Below, piece after piece: positions 19,662 through 29,514 of a stretch of 37,958 nucleotides of DNA. The stretch is from a virus: positions 1-37,958 of the IMG/VR virus record IMGVR_UViG_3300000364_000204. One strand, 5' to 3'. The notes beneath the pieces are model-generated. The model ran no database searches and was not told the DNA's origin. It saw only the letters and a program-made list of their open reading frames with translations. Position numbers and translations under genes: made by a program. Numbering within the stretch: the stretch's first letter is position 1; the number at the start of each line of letters is the position of its first letter.

Positions 19662-20651
19662 ATGAGCAACGAGCCCGGGGTGGTGGACAAGTCGCAGGTA
19701 GATATAAACCTGCAGGGGGGAATCGACGAGTCCCTTCCGGAGTACGGCACCGATTGGACCAAGCGGCTACTGGTCGCTGACAATGTCCTGGTCGAGGGGC
19801 CCATGCTGAAGTCCAGGCTTGGAGCCGGCAAGGATTCCCTGGTGCCAACTGGTCATAGTCCAATCTTTAGGGTGGTGCCGACCGATAACGGCATCGCCAC
19901 TATCGCTGGCCCAAACTTCACTCTTCAGCAGCGAATTGAGACCCAGGACGCAACCAGCACATCCAGGCTAGAGCACAAGGGCCGCATGCCGGAGTTCTCG
20001 GTTAGGACCATCAAGTCTGGGTCCGACGTAGGCGGGGACATAAGCACCACTGAGGACACCTTTGCCACCAACGGCGTAGCCACTGGTGTGATAGGCGTAG
20101 CAGAGACCTCCAAGTACTACTGCATAGCCTACAACATAAGGCCAACTGACCTGGGTGACCTGATAGTCGGAACAAGCTCCGCCACCAAGCTCCGCCATAT
20201 GGCGCTGGATATCATCGACAAGAACAGCGAGAACGTCGTTGTGTCGTACCGGGCCGTGACTGCTGAGGGGGGGCTATGGTCCATGGTGGGTGTGGACGAT
20301 AGGTACCTGCACCTGTACCTGGGGAATATGACGATCTCCAAGCCGTCCGTTTACGTCATAGACACGGAGAGCGCCAGCTTCCCACCAACTGGACTGGACA
20401 CAACCATACAGGCCGGCACGTCCCTGACGGTCTGCAATGTGGCCGATGTTATCGCCGGAGTTGTTCCAATCGCCGGGGCCTCCGTGGCCATCACCAGGGG
20501 CGACAACGGGTCGATAAACATCAACAAGATTGTAAAGGTCAACAATAGCCAGGTGGTCACCGCATCTGCGACGGTCTCAGGATTCAATGCCGTATCTGGG
20601 ATAGACACGGACGGGACCAGCTTTTGGATAGTCGGAACCGCGGTACCGTAG
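19662..20651 (+). CDS. Tail nozzle/hub protein, N-terminal part
   Basis: 329 residues. The start INLQGGIDESLPEYGTDWTK followed by LLVADNVLVEGPMLKSRLG is typical of the first blades of podovirus tail nozzle proteins (pattern lqGGvd...p......l..a.Nvv...G.l.kR.G). The rest is beta-rich with repeated V..D..Y / GT... elements, consistent with a propeller. It ends with SFWIVGTAVP at TAG, and the next gene starts nine bases later in the same kind of beta sequence, so the two ORFs look like one nozzle protein split in two. At least eleven ATA codons were counted. Confidence 0.75.
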   Translation: MSNEPGVVDKSQVDINLQGGIDESLPEYGTDWTKRLLVADNVLVEGPMLKSRLGAGKDSLVPTGHSPIFRVVPTDNGIATIAGPNFTLQQRIETQDATSTSRLEHKGRMPEFSVRTIKSGSDVGGDISTTEDTFATNGVATGVIGVAETSKYYCIAYNIRPTDLGDLIVGTSSATKLRHMALDIIDKNSENVVVSYRAVTAEGGLWSMVGVDDRYLHLYLGNMTISKPSVYVIDTESASFPPTGLDTTIQAGTSLTVCNVADVIAGVVPIAGASVAITRGDNGSININKIVKVNNSQVVTASATVSGFNAVSGIDTDGTSFWIVGTAVP

Positions 20652-20660
20652 GAGCCTATC

Positions 20661-23255
20661 ATGGCAAACGCATTCAACTATCGACTGGCTAAGTGGAGCT
20701 CGGCCTTTGCTGAGGTTTCTTCTGTCACCGCTACCGTGGTCAACATCATGGAGCACGGTGGTGGCGTCTACGTAGCTCAGGACGATGACCCCACACTCCG
20801 GGTTGCGGTAAATCCAACCACCCAGGACTGCCGCATAGTCGTCTGGAGCAGGCTTAGCCTGGCCGCCAGCGGTGGAACCAACCAGACCGCAACATCTACA
20901 CTGGCTGGCGTATATCGGTGCAATCTGACCACTGATACGGACTTCACCACGGTGGCATTCCACACTAACGTATATGAGGCCACGCAGCCCATGTACGACA
21001 CCACCATGGGCAGGTTCTATACCGGATTCGTAACCATCAACGATTCCACCGCATCCTCCGTAGCACTTGCAAAAGGACTGCTTACCGAGGCCTTCAGGGT
21101 GGGTCTTGCGTACACGCTGTACGACATAACAGAACCAACCCTGTTTGCCGGCAGGGGCGACGGGTTTGGTCGTGATGGGTGGGCCCTCAGGTCTTACTCG
21201 GCGGCCCTAAACACAGATACGCTTCGATGGGGTAGGGTTAGGCATAGGCCGGTGGCCGTGTTCGGCGACTACTCGATAGACTGCTCGGCCACCACGTACA
21301 ACCTTCACTTTGGATCGTATACAGGCTCCCTTTCTGTAGAGTTTCTTGGTGACGGCACGTTCAATCGAGGCCAGTCTCCTGCCCATCGCATTCACAAGTC
21401 GGCCAGCGGACAGCTTGTAACTGGGTACGGAAAGATATCGTTCAACCGCTCCAGGTCCTACGAGCTAGGAGTTATGAAGAAGCGCGACCCCAGCGTCATT
21501 CACTTCGATGCGGGGAACCACTCTGGTGGTCTAGTTGGCCTATACGACGGCTTCGCCCCATACGAGGCTGGCTTCGTGTCCGCTCCCAGCGTCATGGCCG
21601 CTGAGAGCCCTGGCGGCACAGCGCAATCCTACAACTACTGCGCTCTATGGGTCAAAAAGGACTGGAAGGGTCACACGACGGTCTCCAGAGTCTCTGATGT
21701 GGTCAACGTCAAGATTACTGACATAACTTCAACAGGCCTAGACGTCTATGTGTCTATACCCACCCTTACTGCCTATGAGGGCGAGATAGAGGTTCAGCTC
21801 TACCGTACCGAGAACGGGGGAACTCAGTTTCACCTACTGGACACATTTATTACAGGCGGTGAGCCACTCAACGCAATCGGAGACAGCCTCCGCATAGGGG
21901 CCTTCTCGGACATCACCAGCTACGCGTTCCACAAGTTTCACGACCAAAAGGCAGATGTGGCCAGCAATGCGGGCCTGTCCTCCACCCCTCTGCTCTTCCG
22001 GCAACCGGGCACGCCAAACACCCCGCTTGACCGCACCAATGCCCTAAACGCAGCTCACATCTGTACGCACAAGGATAGGGTCTTTTACTGCAACCAGGAG
22101 TCAGTACATTACACTGGAGCCTCCATTGACGGTGAAGCGCCATGGTTCAGTCCGGCCTTTGCCTTTGAGGTCCCAGGAGGAAGCGGAGACATAATCGCAC
22201 TGGCCTCCATGGACGGCGTATTGGTCGTATTCAAAAAAGATGCGGTCTTCCTTGTCGATGGCGACGGGCCGCCAGACAACGGGGGTAATGGGACCGAATT
22301 TAGTCCGCCTCGGCGCATTCAGGCCGAGCATGGGTGCATAGACGCCAGAACACTGGTTAGCACCCCAATCGGGCTCATGTATCGAAGCGCGCATGGTATC
22401 GAGCTTCTTGAGCGCGGGTTCAACGTAAAGTTTATTGGTGCCCCAATCAAGCGCACCACTGGGCTATACCCATATTCTGGCGGGGCCACATTCGACCACG
22501 TTCGCAACCTGGTCATGTTCCCAATGGGGCAGCATCAGGACGCGTCCTACGTAAACCTATTCCCTGTCACCTCTGGCACGGTGGTGAGTGGTAAAACGGT
22601 AGCGGGTCAGAGCAACGGCATAGTGGCCGTATACAGCATTCAGTTCGACTCCTGGACCACCGCGTCATACCAGCGGGCCTTTACCAACGGCGGCAGCGAC
22701 CTTGGGCTAAGTCAGAGGTCGGTACAGGACCTTTGCTTTGCCTACGGGACCTCCAACAGCATTCAGGCGGGATACGTATATCACGGATGGGATAAGACTC
22801 TGTACGTAGAGAGCCCGAGCATCACTAACGCGTGGCTAGACTACGAGGACAGGGACGCTGCCACGATTATCGCACCGTGGACCCTTCAGACTGGATGGGT
22901 AAAGGGACCGAGCTTCGCAGACAGGATACGAGTATCCGATGTGTGGCTACTGGCAAACTCCTACAGCAACCATGACCTCAATGTGAGCTTTTATGCGGAC
23001 TACAACCGTTCGAGTCTCACATCAATAAAGACCTTCGCCAGCCCTGTAGTTACCGCAGCGGACCTGGAGTTTTTCCAGTTTCAGCCCAGCAAGGAGTCGG
23101 CAACCAGTATGTCCTTCAAGATAACAACTGCCACCCCTACGGGCGCAGATGCGGGCCTATTGGAAACCGGAAGGCAATTGGAACTATCGGCAATCACTGT
23201 TAGACTTGGCGTGAAACCGGCTGGGGCAATGCTTCCGGTGACTCAAAAGGGGTAA
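20661..23255 (+). CDS. Tail nozzle/hub protein, C-terminal part
   Basis: 864 residues, ATG 20661 with AGGAG seven bases upstream. Long beta-propeller-like protein: repeated stretches such as GGGVYVAQDDDPTLRVAV, DGVLVVFKKDAVFLVDGDG, RTLVSTPIGLMYRSAHGIEL and DRIRVSDVWLLANSY, the latter half resembling gp10/tail-hub nozzle proteins where FLVDGDG and GLMYRS-type blades are common. It should form the distal conduit for DNA. With the preceding 329 residues the total is about 1190, close to large nozzle proteins. It carries many ATA codons. Confidence 0.8.
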   Translation: MANAFNYRLAKWSSAFAEVSSVTATVVNIMEHGGGVYVAQDDDPTLRVAVNPTTQDCRIVVWSRLSLAASGGTNQTATSTLAGVYRCNLTTDTDFTTVAFHTNVYEATQPMYDTTMGRFYTGFVTINDSTASSVALAKGLLTEAFRVGLAYTLYDITEPTLFAGRGDGFGRDGWALRSYSAALNTDTLRWGRVRHRPVAVFGDYSIDCSATTYNLHFGSYTGSLSVEFLGDGTFNRGQSPAHRIHKSASGQLVTGYGKISFNRSRSYELGVMKKRDPSVIHFDAGNHSGGLVGLYDGFAPYEAGFVSAPSVMAAESPGGTAQSYNYCALWVKKDWKGHTTVSRVSDVVNVKITDITSTGLDVYVSIPTLTAYEGEIEVQLYRTENGGTQFHLLDTFITGGEPLNAIGDSLRIGAFSDITSYAFHKFHDQKADVASNAGLSSTPLLFRQPGTPNTPLDRTNALNAAHICTHKDRVFYCNQESVHYTGASIDGEAPWFSPAFAFEVPGGSGDIIALASMDGVLVVFKKDAVFLVDGDGPPDNGGNGTEFSPPRRIQAEHGCIDARTLVSTPIGLMYRSAHGIELLERGFNVKFIGAPIKRTTGLYPYSGGATFDHVRNLVMFPMGQHQDASYVNLFPVTSGTVVSGKTVAGQSNGIVAVYSIQFDSWTTASYQRAFTNGGSDLGLSQRSVQDLCFAYGTSNSIQAGYVYHGWDKTLYVESPSITNAWLDYEDRDAATIIAPWTLQTGWVKGPSFADRIRVSDVWLLANSYSNHDLNVSFYADYNRSSLTSIKTFASPVVTAADLEFFQFQPSKESATSMSFKITTATPTGADAGLLETGRQLELSAITVRLGVKPAGAMLPVTQKG

Positions 23256-23257
23256 TC

Positions 23258-24079
23258 ATGGGCTTCGGCAACTTTCTAGGCGGGATACCGGTATTCGGTG
23301 GGGTGGCTAAGGGCGCATACGACGCGGTCGGAGGGGTCGCCAGCGACATAGGTGACCTTCCTGGCGACTATATGTCTGCCGGCACCAACAGATACCGAGA
23401 GCCTGGGTATTCTCAGAATCCTGGACTGGAGCAGGGCGCGGCAGCTGGGCAGGCGGCAAACCAGGGCTACCAGGATCAGGCCTTCCAGGGCTTCCAGCAG
23501 GGGTACGGCCTGTCACCACAGCAGACCGCAGACCAAACCCAAGCACTTGGTCTCATGAGAAACGCAGCTATGGGCAATGCGCCTTCGGTAGCAGCAATCC
23601 AGCAGCAGCAGGGTCTGAACCAGGCCTTAGCCAATCAAACCTCCCTTGCCGGCTCTGCCAGGGGTGGGGCAGGCATAGCGCTGGCCGGTGCCAATTCCGG
23701 AGGAAACGCTGCGGCCATGCAACAGAACGCCTTTGTTCAGGCCGGAATGCTCCGAGCTCAGGAGATGGCTCAGGCTCGTGGGGACTACGGCCAGATGGGC
23801 AATGCCCTCCGCGGCCAAGACATCCAGAATGCGGGCAACGACATCCAGTATCGCCTTGGTGCTGGGAACGTGGCCAATGCCTATGGTCAGACCGGGCTTG
23901 GGTACATGGCTCAGCGTAACCAGCTCGAAGGTCAGCGCGCGGACATGTACAACGCTCAGCAGGACCGGGCCTCTGGAATCATGGGAGCCAATGCCCAGAA
24001 CAAGCTCCAGAACCGCAACAAGATCATCGATATGGGCACTGGCCTTGGTAAGACCATAGGCGGAATGGCTGGTGGCTAA
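23258..24079 (+). CDS. Putative internal virion / ejection protein (Gly-Gln-Ala rich)
   Basis: 273 residues, ATG 23258 two bases after the nozzle stop. The N-terminus GFGNFLGGIPVFGGVAKGAY and GAYDAVGGVASDIGDLPGD is hydrophobic and Gly-rich, possibly membrane-active. The middle is Gln/Ala-rich (AAIQQQQGLNQALANQTSLA, GGAGIALAGANSGGNAAAM) and helical. This composition is typical of podovirus proteins carried in the head and ejected to form a channel. The next genes encode larger proteins of similar nature. Function inferred from composition and position. Confidence 0.7.
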   Translation: MGFGNFLGGIPVFGGVAKGAYDAVGGVASDIGDLPGDYMSAGTNRYREPGYSQNPGLEQGAAAGQAANQGYQDQAFQGFQQGYGLSPQQTADQTQALGLMRNAAMGNAPSVAAIQQQQGLNQALANQTSLAGSARGGAGIALAGANSGGNAAAMQQNAFVQAGMLRAQEMAQARGDYGQMGNALRGQDIQNAGNDIQYRLGAGNVANAYGQTGLGYMAQRNQLEGQRADMYNAQQDRASGIMGANAQNKLQNRNKIIDMGTGLGKTIGGMAGG

Positions 24080-24375
24080 TGTATGGCTCTATTCGACAGG
24101 GTCTTATGGGTACCCAGATGGATAACGCCTACGGGACGAACTATGGGACACCGGACCACAGCGCCATGGCTGCAGCCCCTATGGCCGACCAATCCCAGCC
24201 TCAACAACACATGGGCAATGCAGGACCTGGCATGTCCGCAAGCGCATCATTCAACCCATTCAACCCACTGGGCTCTATCCAGGCCACTAACAAGTACGTC
24301 CAGTCTGGCGGGTACGACCACTCGTTCGGTCACATGATGCCCAACAGTCATAACGTTGGAGCTGGAATATTCTAA
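24079..24375 (+). CDS. Hypothetical Met/Gly/Asn-rich small protein
   Basis: 98 residues from ATG 24079 (TAATG with previous stop). Rich in Met, Gly, Asn, Gln and His, e.g. SFNPFNPLGSIQATNKYVQS and SFGHMMPNSHNVGAGIF. Low complexity, no known domain. Likely a small virion component of the ejection group. Confidence 0.65.
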   Translation: MYGSIRQGLMGTQMDNAYGTNYGTPDHSAMAAAPMADQSQPQQHMGNAGPGMSASASFNPFNPLGSIQATNKYVQSGGYDHSFGHMMPNSHNVGAGIF

Positions 24376-24957
24376 ATGCATGCCAACCTTGGTCGTTACC
24401 AGACCAACCTGAGCCGCTTCTACCACCCATCCAGTGCTCCGCAATCGAGCCCAGACGATGTTCCGGATGGTGCGGCCGGGTCTGGGTCCAGTCTGGCCAA
24501 AGCCGGTTATGGGTCAAACCAGGGCACTCCAGACCCATACAAGGGAGCCAGGGTGTTTGGTCGTAAAACCCACATTCCGCCTCCTAATGCAATCCAGGAA
24601 CTGGACGCCAGGCTGGCAAAGGGCCCAGACGGACCAAACCAGGACTACTCACCTATGTCCATTCCAAGTGACCGTAATGATTCGAAACTGGACGCAGTTC
24701 GTTATGGAGAGGCCTTGCCGGCTGCTCCGCCTGTACCTCGCGCAGCCCAGCAGGACATGAAGAACCTTTATGACCAGATTGGGCAAAACCAGAAGGCAGA
24801 AGAGGCTCGCTTTGGTGGGGTCTACAGCCCCCAAGGATTGCAAAAAGCAAGCAACAACGCCACTTTGGATGCAGCAGATAAACAACTTCTTAGAAACCAG
24901 CTCATTGGTGCACGTGGCATAGGTGGCCAGTACGCGGTTGGACCAGGGGTGTACTAG
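24376..24957 (+). CDS. Hypothetical Pro/Gly-rich virion-region protein
   Basis: 193 residues starting directly after the previous stop. Disordered Pro/Ser/Gly-rich N-terminal half, then short helices DMKNLYDQIGQNQKAEEARF and LDAADKQLLRNQLIGARG. It shares the low-complexity style of its neighbours, so it likely belongs to the ejection set. No family recognised. The stop overlaps the next GTG start (TAGTG). Confidence 0.65.
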   Translation: MHANLGRYQTNLSRFYHPSSAPQSSPDDVPDGAAGSGSSLAKAGYGSNQGTPDPYKGARVFGRKTHIPPPNAIQELDARLAKGPDGPNQDYSPMSIPSDRNDSKLDAVRYGEALPAAPPVPRAAQQDMKNLYDQIGQNQKAEEARFGGVYSPQGLQKASNNATLDAADKQLLRNQLIGARGIGGQYAVGPGVY

Positions 24958-26867
24958 TGGCTAATCCGTATACATTCGAGGGCAGTAAGTACAATCCAAT
25001 CGTCCTCCCTCCAGGTGTCCAGCCCAATCCAAATAGGGATCCTCTTGCCGACTTCGTTAAGCCAGATGTCCCTGAGGTTGCTCCACCCGACTTCTCTGGC
25101 GGCGTTCCGGATGCGGCTTCGGTACCTGCAATTAGGGAGGCCGGCAGCGAGGGTGTCAACGCGGCTCAGGCCGAGGACCAATACACCAAGGATATTACCC
25201 CCAACTTCGGCGGCATGCCTGGCCCATCGGGTCCGACTGTACTTCCAGGCGGCGTTCGAATGGCCAACCTTGGGGTCAATGGCGAGGAGGGTGAGCGGAA
25301 TTATCGCGGAGCCACGGACCCGTCAGTGGTGGCCGAGGGCATCAACTCGGAATCCGACGCAGAGACCCAATACGGCAACCAAAAAGCCAACATCCTTGGC
25401 CGTCTTCAGCAAGACCAGGCTCATGAGTACGCCACCCTCAAAGAGCGCCAGCAGCAACGGCAGATGGAGATTGATGCCAAGCAGCAGGCGGTAGAGCAGG
25501 CGACCTCTCGCTACACCGCGGACCTAGCTGACCGTGGCCAGTTTTGGCGCAATCCTGGCAACATCTTTGCTGCCCTCGCTACCGCCATGATGCCCCTTGG
25601 CAATACCTCCGCCAAGGACGCCATGCACATGATCGATAGTGCGGTTCAGGCAGACTGGAAGCAGCGCAAAGACCTGGCCGACACGAGCCTTGGACACATG
25701 AAGTCCAATCTTGCTGCGTACAGGCAGATTGCTGGCGACAAGGACCTTGGTGACACCATGGCTCTCAAGCACAGCTATGACGTGGCCCAGATGGAGCTAC
25801 AGCGCCTGTCTGCCCAATTTCAGGGGCCGCTTGCCAAGGCCAAGGCTCAACAGGTCATTGCTGAGCTCAAGATGAAGTCCAGCCTTCTAGCGGGTGAGCT
25901 AGCCAACAAGTACCTGGCCAATAAGCCAGAAGTCATGAACAAGGCCCTTGCTGGTGCGTATCAAAAAGAGGCCAAGTCTGGCGTCAAGGGGGCCTGGAGT
26001 CCACTGGTCGGCAACAGGCCGGAGGTCTCGTCTACTGGCGGGGCTGGACCAGGTATGACAGTTCCTGGCGGCGGCCCGGCTACTGGTTCGATTTCGGCAC
26101 CAAAACCCAATGATGCCATGCGTCTGGCAAACGGAGGCAGACCAACCACAGTGGATAAGGTGGTCGATAACGAGCCCCTTTACAACATCCGCAACCCTGG
26201 CTCTAAGGAGCTGGTGGATACGTTCAAGAACCAGATTGCTCACGAAGCCATCGTTGCCATGGGCCCCAATGCCACCTCAGACAGGCTTGCTCGTAAGGCT
26301 CAGGAAATTATAGAAAAAGACAAGGAGATGACCTCCAAGGTGGCTGGTGAGGCCAGGGAGAAAGCCGCCAATATGAAGTCTTGGCAAAACTTCTCCAACG
26401 ACGTCAACTCGGTTGAGGCCATAGCCAGGTCTTCCCATCAAGACCCGCAGGAATTCCTTGGGGACATGCGCAACCTTGCCCCTGCCAAGTGGGCCCTAAA
26501 GATAAACCAGCTGCGTGACGCCTATGGCTCCAGCAACTCTCCGGAGGCCAGACAGTTCAAGGCCAACCTGGAGGCCAGTGAGCGGTTCCACCAGGTCCTA
26601 GCCAAGCAGCTAATCAACTACTACCACGGCGAGGGTGGCTCCAAGATGAGCGACTCGGTCAAGGACGCCTTTGGACAGGTAATCTCTCCCGCGAGCACCT
26701 GGAATCAGATAAAGGGCTTTGCCGATGGCCAGTCCCAGTCTGCGGCAGCCGATTGGATGTCTATGGCCGCTCAGGCTGGGCCACGTCCAGCTGCCATATT
26801 GGCTATCCGCTACGGCGTAAACAACCCCAGACTCAACACCAAGGGCGTCCCCGAAAGAGGGAAGTAG
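24957..26867 (+). CDS. Putative internal virion (ejection) protein, coiled coil
   Basis: 636 residues from GTG 24957 with AGGGG upstream. Residues 1-130 are Pro/Gly-rich and disordered. A long helical section runs from about 140 to 330 (LKERQQQRQMEIDAKQQAVE, ADWKQRKDLADTSLGHMKSN, VAQMELQRLSAQFQGPLAKA). Near residue 190 a hydrophobic stretch NIFAALATAMMPLG might touch membrane. A Gly/Pro linker (about 350-390) leads to a second helical domain. The make-up and place fit the large inner-core proteins of short-tailed phages that leave the head ahead of the DNA. No lytic transglycosylase motif was seen. Confidence 0.75.
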   Translation: MANPYTFEGSKYNPIVLPPGVQPNPNRDPLADFVKPDVPEVAPPDFSGGVPDAASVPAIREAGSEGVNAAQAEDQYTKDITPNFGGMPGPSGPTVLPGGVRMANLGVNGEEGERNYRGATDPSVVAEGINSESDAETQYGNQKANILGRLQQDQAHEYATLKERQQQRQMEIDAKQQAVEQATSRYTADLADRGQFWRNPGNIFAALATAMMPLGNTSAKDAMHMIDSAVQADWKQRKDLADTSLGHMKSNLAAYRQIAGDKDLGDTMALKHSYDVAQMELQRLSAQFQGPLAKAKAQQVIAELKMKSSLLAGELANKYLANKPEVMNKALAGAYQKEAKSGVKGAWSPLVGNRPEVSSTGGAGPGMTVPGGGPATGSISAPKPNDAMRLANGGRPTTVDKVVDNEPLYNIRNPGSKELVDTFKNQIAHEAIVAMGPNATSDRLARKAQEIIEKDKEMTSKVAGEAREKAANMKSWQNFSNDVNSVEAIARSSHQDPQEFLGDMRNLAPAKWALKINQLRDAYGSSNSPEARQFKANLEASERFHQVLAKQLINYYHGEGGSKMSDSVKDAFGQVISPASTWNQIKGFADGQSQSAAADWMSMAAQAGPRPAAILAIRYGVNNPRLNTKGVPERGK

Positions 26868-29126
26868 ATGGCTGATGTTCCTGTAAGGGACATAACTGGT
26901 AGAGCCGTAAACGCTACTCCAGATCAGGCAGAGGCTATGCTTGAGGGTGGCAAGGCCCAGGCCTTGTCTCCGGAGCAGGCTCAGGAGTCTACCAATGCCC
27001 AGGCCAACCTAAACTATGTAGACCAAAACTGGGGCACTGCCGGCAAGCTGGGCATGGGTCTGGCCTCAGGGCTTAGCCTTGGGCTCGCTCCTGGTCTTAT
27101 GGCCAAGGCTGGCATCGTAGACCCTGGCCACGTACACGCCGCCGAGCTTAGTCCGTGGTACACCGCTGGCGACATTGCTGGCATGGTCCTACCTGCTGTG
27201 GCAACTGGTGGCGAGGGGCTGCTTGCGAAGGGACTTAGTCTCACCCCGGCCGGCGTCATGTCGGGAGCTGGCGGCATTGCCGAAAGGGTGGTCGGTGGGA
27301 CTCTTGGGGAGAACGCTGGCCTGCTTGGTCGTCTCGCTCTCAAGCCTGCCCAAATGGCCTCCAGGGGGGCTGTAGATGGTGCCCTAATCGGTCTTGGCCA
27401 CAACACTGGCGAGAACCTCCTATACAACAAGCCGCTTGCTGCTGAGGCGCTGGCTGCCATGGGCCAGGGAGCCCTTTGGGGTGGCCTCATTGGTGGTGGA
27501 ATGGGCGTGGTTGGCACTCTGGGTGACCTGGCCGTCGATTCGGCATCTGCGTACGCCAAGGCAAAAGGACCCGGTCTAATTGCCAAAAAGCTCGGCGAAA
27601 CCAGCGGTGAGGGTGGATATGAGAGTCTTGTGGGTAAGCTCAAGGAGCAGGGCTCTATCCTGGAAGAGGGTGGTGCAAGGATATCTGACTCCACCGAGAA
27701 GCTCGCCAATACTGTCACCAAGCAAAAGGCAGTCTATAAGGCCCTTAGGTCTGAGGTGGTGGACGCCTTGGACGAGACCGCTCAGGATGTTCAGCCAAAC
27801 TTTGGTCGTATAAGGGCTCGCCTAAAGAGCCTGGTTGCCGCGCCTCGAGCCGGTACCATCGAGATTGGGGACAGCCTGAAGGCCATAGATGACTTTTGGG
27901 GTTCTTTCCATGAAGGCAAGGGTCCTTCGTCCTGGAATGGTCTCATCAAGTCCAGGGACATGTACGCCAAGGGGGTGGCTGGCAATCCGCTCAAAGGCGA
28001 GATTCTCAACGCTCTGGATTCGGAGATAAAGACCCACATCGCCTCGGTGGACCCTGCCCTGGCCGAGAAGTTTGGGGCCGCCACTACCAAGCTCGACATT
28101 GCCACCAGGATGGAAGCCAATCTTGGCAAAAAGGCAGCTGATGAGCTTATAAGGGGCTCCGGGGACCAGTCTGGTGGGCTGACCAAAGGTAACTACGTCA
28201 ATGCCGGGCTCAGTTTCGCCTATGGGCACCCTTTGACCGGGGCAGCTATGTTGGGGTCCAAGGTGGTCAAAAACGCTCTTGCGGGCGCCGTAGAGCCAGC
28301 AATGACCAAGTTTGCTTACGACTCCCTAATTGGGGCCAAGGCGGCCGCAGCCACGTCCAAGGTCAAGGAGCGGATAGGTAAGGCCCTCCAGGCCACATTC
28401 TCCACTCCCTCCAAAGCCGCTTCAGTCGAAGCCGTGCGCAGGACCAAGTCTACGGGCAATAGTCGTAAGGACTACGAGACGGAGGTGTCCAAGGTCGAGA
28501 ACTTGCTGTCGGCCAATCACCAGGACCGCGTAAGGCGTTACGCAGCTCAGGTAGAAAGCCAGGGTTATCCTGACCTGGCCAAGGAAATCATGGAGTCCAA
28601 CCAAAGGGCATCCATGTACCTGATGAACAACATGCCTCCAAGGCAGGGGGCAAAACAGGCAAAAAGCCTGACCAAGGTTCCTATCTCCAAGGGGCTAGAG
28701 ATGAAGGAGCTTCAGTTCAAGAGGCTCATGAAGGTTCACAAGGACCCATTGAGTGTTTTGGACGACCTGGAGGCCGGCAAAGTGTCTAGGGATGCCGTAG
28801 CTGCACTCAAGTACAGTTTTCCTGCAATTCACCAGGAGATTGTCTCTCAGGCCACCAGGATGGTCTACGAAGCTAAGGCTAGTGGCAAAACGCTTCCATA
28901 TGGCAAGGTGAATCAGCTTGGCCTGGTTCTTGACAGCCCAATTCACTACTCCCAGGAACCATACTATATTAGTGCAGTCCAGACCGCTCTAACGATGCCA
29001 GCGCCCCAAGGAAGCCAGCCACAAGGGCAATCCCACACCAGTATGCCAGCCCCTCTAGGTCCTCAAAACCAAGCAATTCAATCGTCTTCATTCATGACCC
29101 CACTTCAGAAGGTTCAGTTAGGATAG
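26868..29126 (+). CDS. Putative large internal virion (ejection channel) protein
   Basis: 752 residues, ATG 26868 right after the previous stop with GAGGGAAG upstream. Residues about 60-230 hold several Gly/Ala-rich hydrophobic segments: LGMGLASGLSLGLAPGLMAK, IAGMVLPAVATGGEGLLAKG, LAAMGQGALWGGLIGGGMGV. These could insert into the host envelope. The remainder is helical and charged, ending in a Gln/Pro/Ser-rich tail. Channel-forming ejection proteins of podoviruses have this two-part form. No enzymatic motif seen. Together with 23258-26867 it makes a full ejection set. Confidence 0.75.
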   Translation: MADVPVRDITGRAVNATPDQAEAMLEGGKAQALSPEQAQESTNAQANLNYVDQNWGTAGKLGMGLASGLSLGLAPGLMAKAGIVDPGHVHAAELSPWYTAGDIAGMVLPAVATGGEGLLAKGLSLTPAGVMSGAGGIAERVVGGTLGENAGLLGRLALKPAQMASRGAVDGALIGLGHNTGENLLYNKPLAAEALAAMGQGALWGGLIGGGMGVVGTLGDLAVDSASAYAKAKGPGLIAKKLGETSGEGGYESLVGKLKEQGSILEEGGARISDSTEKLANTVTKQKAVYKALRSEVVDALDETAQDVQPNFGRIRARLKSLVAAPRAGTIEIGDSLKAIDDFWGSFHEGKGPSSWNGLIKSRDMYAKGVAGNPLKGEILNALDSEIKTHIASVDPALAEKFGAATTKLDIATRMEANLGKKAADELIRGSGDQSGGLTKGNYVNAGLSFAYGHPLTGAAMLGSKVVKNALAGAVEPAMTKFAYDSLIGAKAAAATSKVKERIGKALQATFSTPSKAASVEAVRRTKSTGNSRKDYETEVSKVENLLSANHQDRVRRYAAQVESQGYPDLAKEIMESNQRASMYLMNNMPPRQGAKQAKSLTKVPISKGLEMKELQFKRLMKVHKDPLSVLDDLEAGKVSRDAVAALKYSFPAIHQEIVSQATRMVYEAKASGKTLPYGKVNQLGLVLDSPIHYSQEPYYISAVQTALTMPAPQGSQPQGQSHTSMPAPLGPQNQAIQSSSFMTPLQKVQLG

Positions 29127-29130
29127 AACT

Positions 29131-29514
29131 ATGTCACTCCAGGAAGACCAGTTTTTCGGCATCTGCCCACCTACGGTTAGCACTGTAGACGCCAAGCACC
29201 AGGTGCTTTCCACGTCCACATCGGGTACCGCAGCCAATTATGACTGGGTTACGGCCCTTGGTACGGCTGCTCCCGAAGGATCCGTAATGCTTCTTCTGGA
29301 GGCATCTACGACTGACTGCTGGGTCAGATTCAAGCCAACCACGGCAGCTGCTGGTACCACGGTAACCAACGGGCTCCTGGTCAAGGCTGGCCAGCCCGGT
29401 CGAGTGTTCTTGGTGAGCCCCATCAGCCACAAGGTGTTGGACGTCATCGCTACCGGTGCCGGGACCATCCAGGTTCAAGTGGCCTCTATGCCCGGGGCCC
29501 GGGTAAACCTGTAA
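29131..29514 (+). CDS. Hypothetical small beta-rich virion protein
   Basis: 127 residues, ATG 29131 preceded by AGGA. Thr/Ala/Val-rich beta sequence: GSVMLLLEASTTDCWVRFKP, TTVTNGLLVKAGQPGRVFLV, LDVIATGAGTIQVQVASM. This alternation suggests a jelly-roll or tail-associated small protein. It precedes the lectin-like and tailspike genes, so it may be a tail component. TAATG overlap with the next gene. Confidence 0.7.
   Translation: MSLQEDQFFGICPPTVSTVDAKHQVLSTSTSGTAANYDWVTALGTAAPEGSVMLLLEASTTDCWVRFKPTTAAAGTTVTNGLLVKAGQPGRVFLVSPISHKVLDVIATGAGTIQVQVASMPGARVNL

Noticed and set aside
24957-29126. Lytic transglycosylase domain in the large ejection proteins
   Set aside because: Such domains are common in inner-core proteins, yet I found no clear catalytic Glu context or GYMQ-type motif in either protein.
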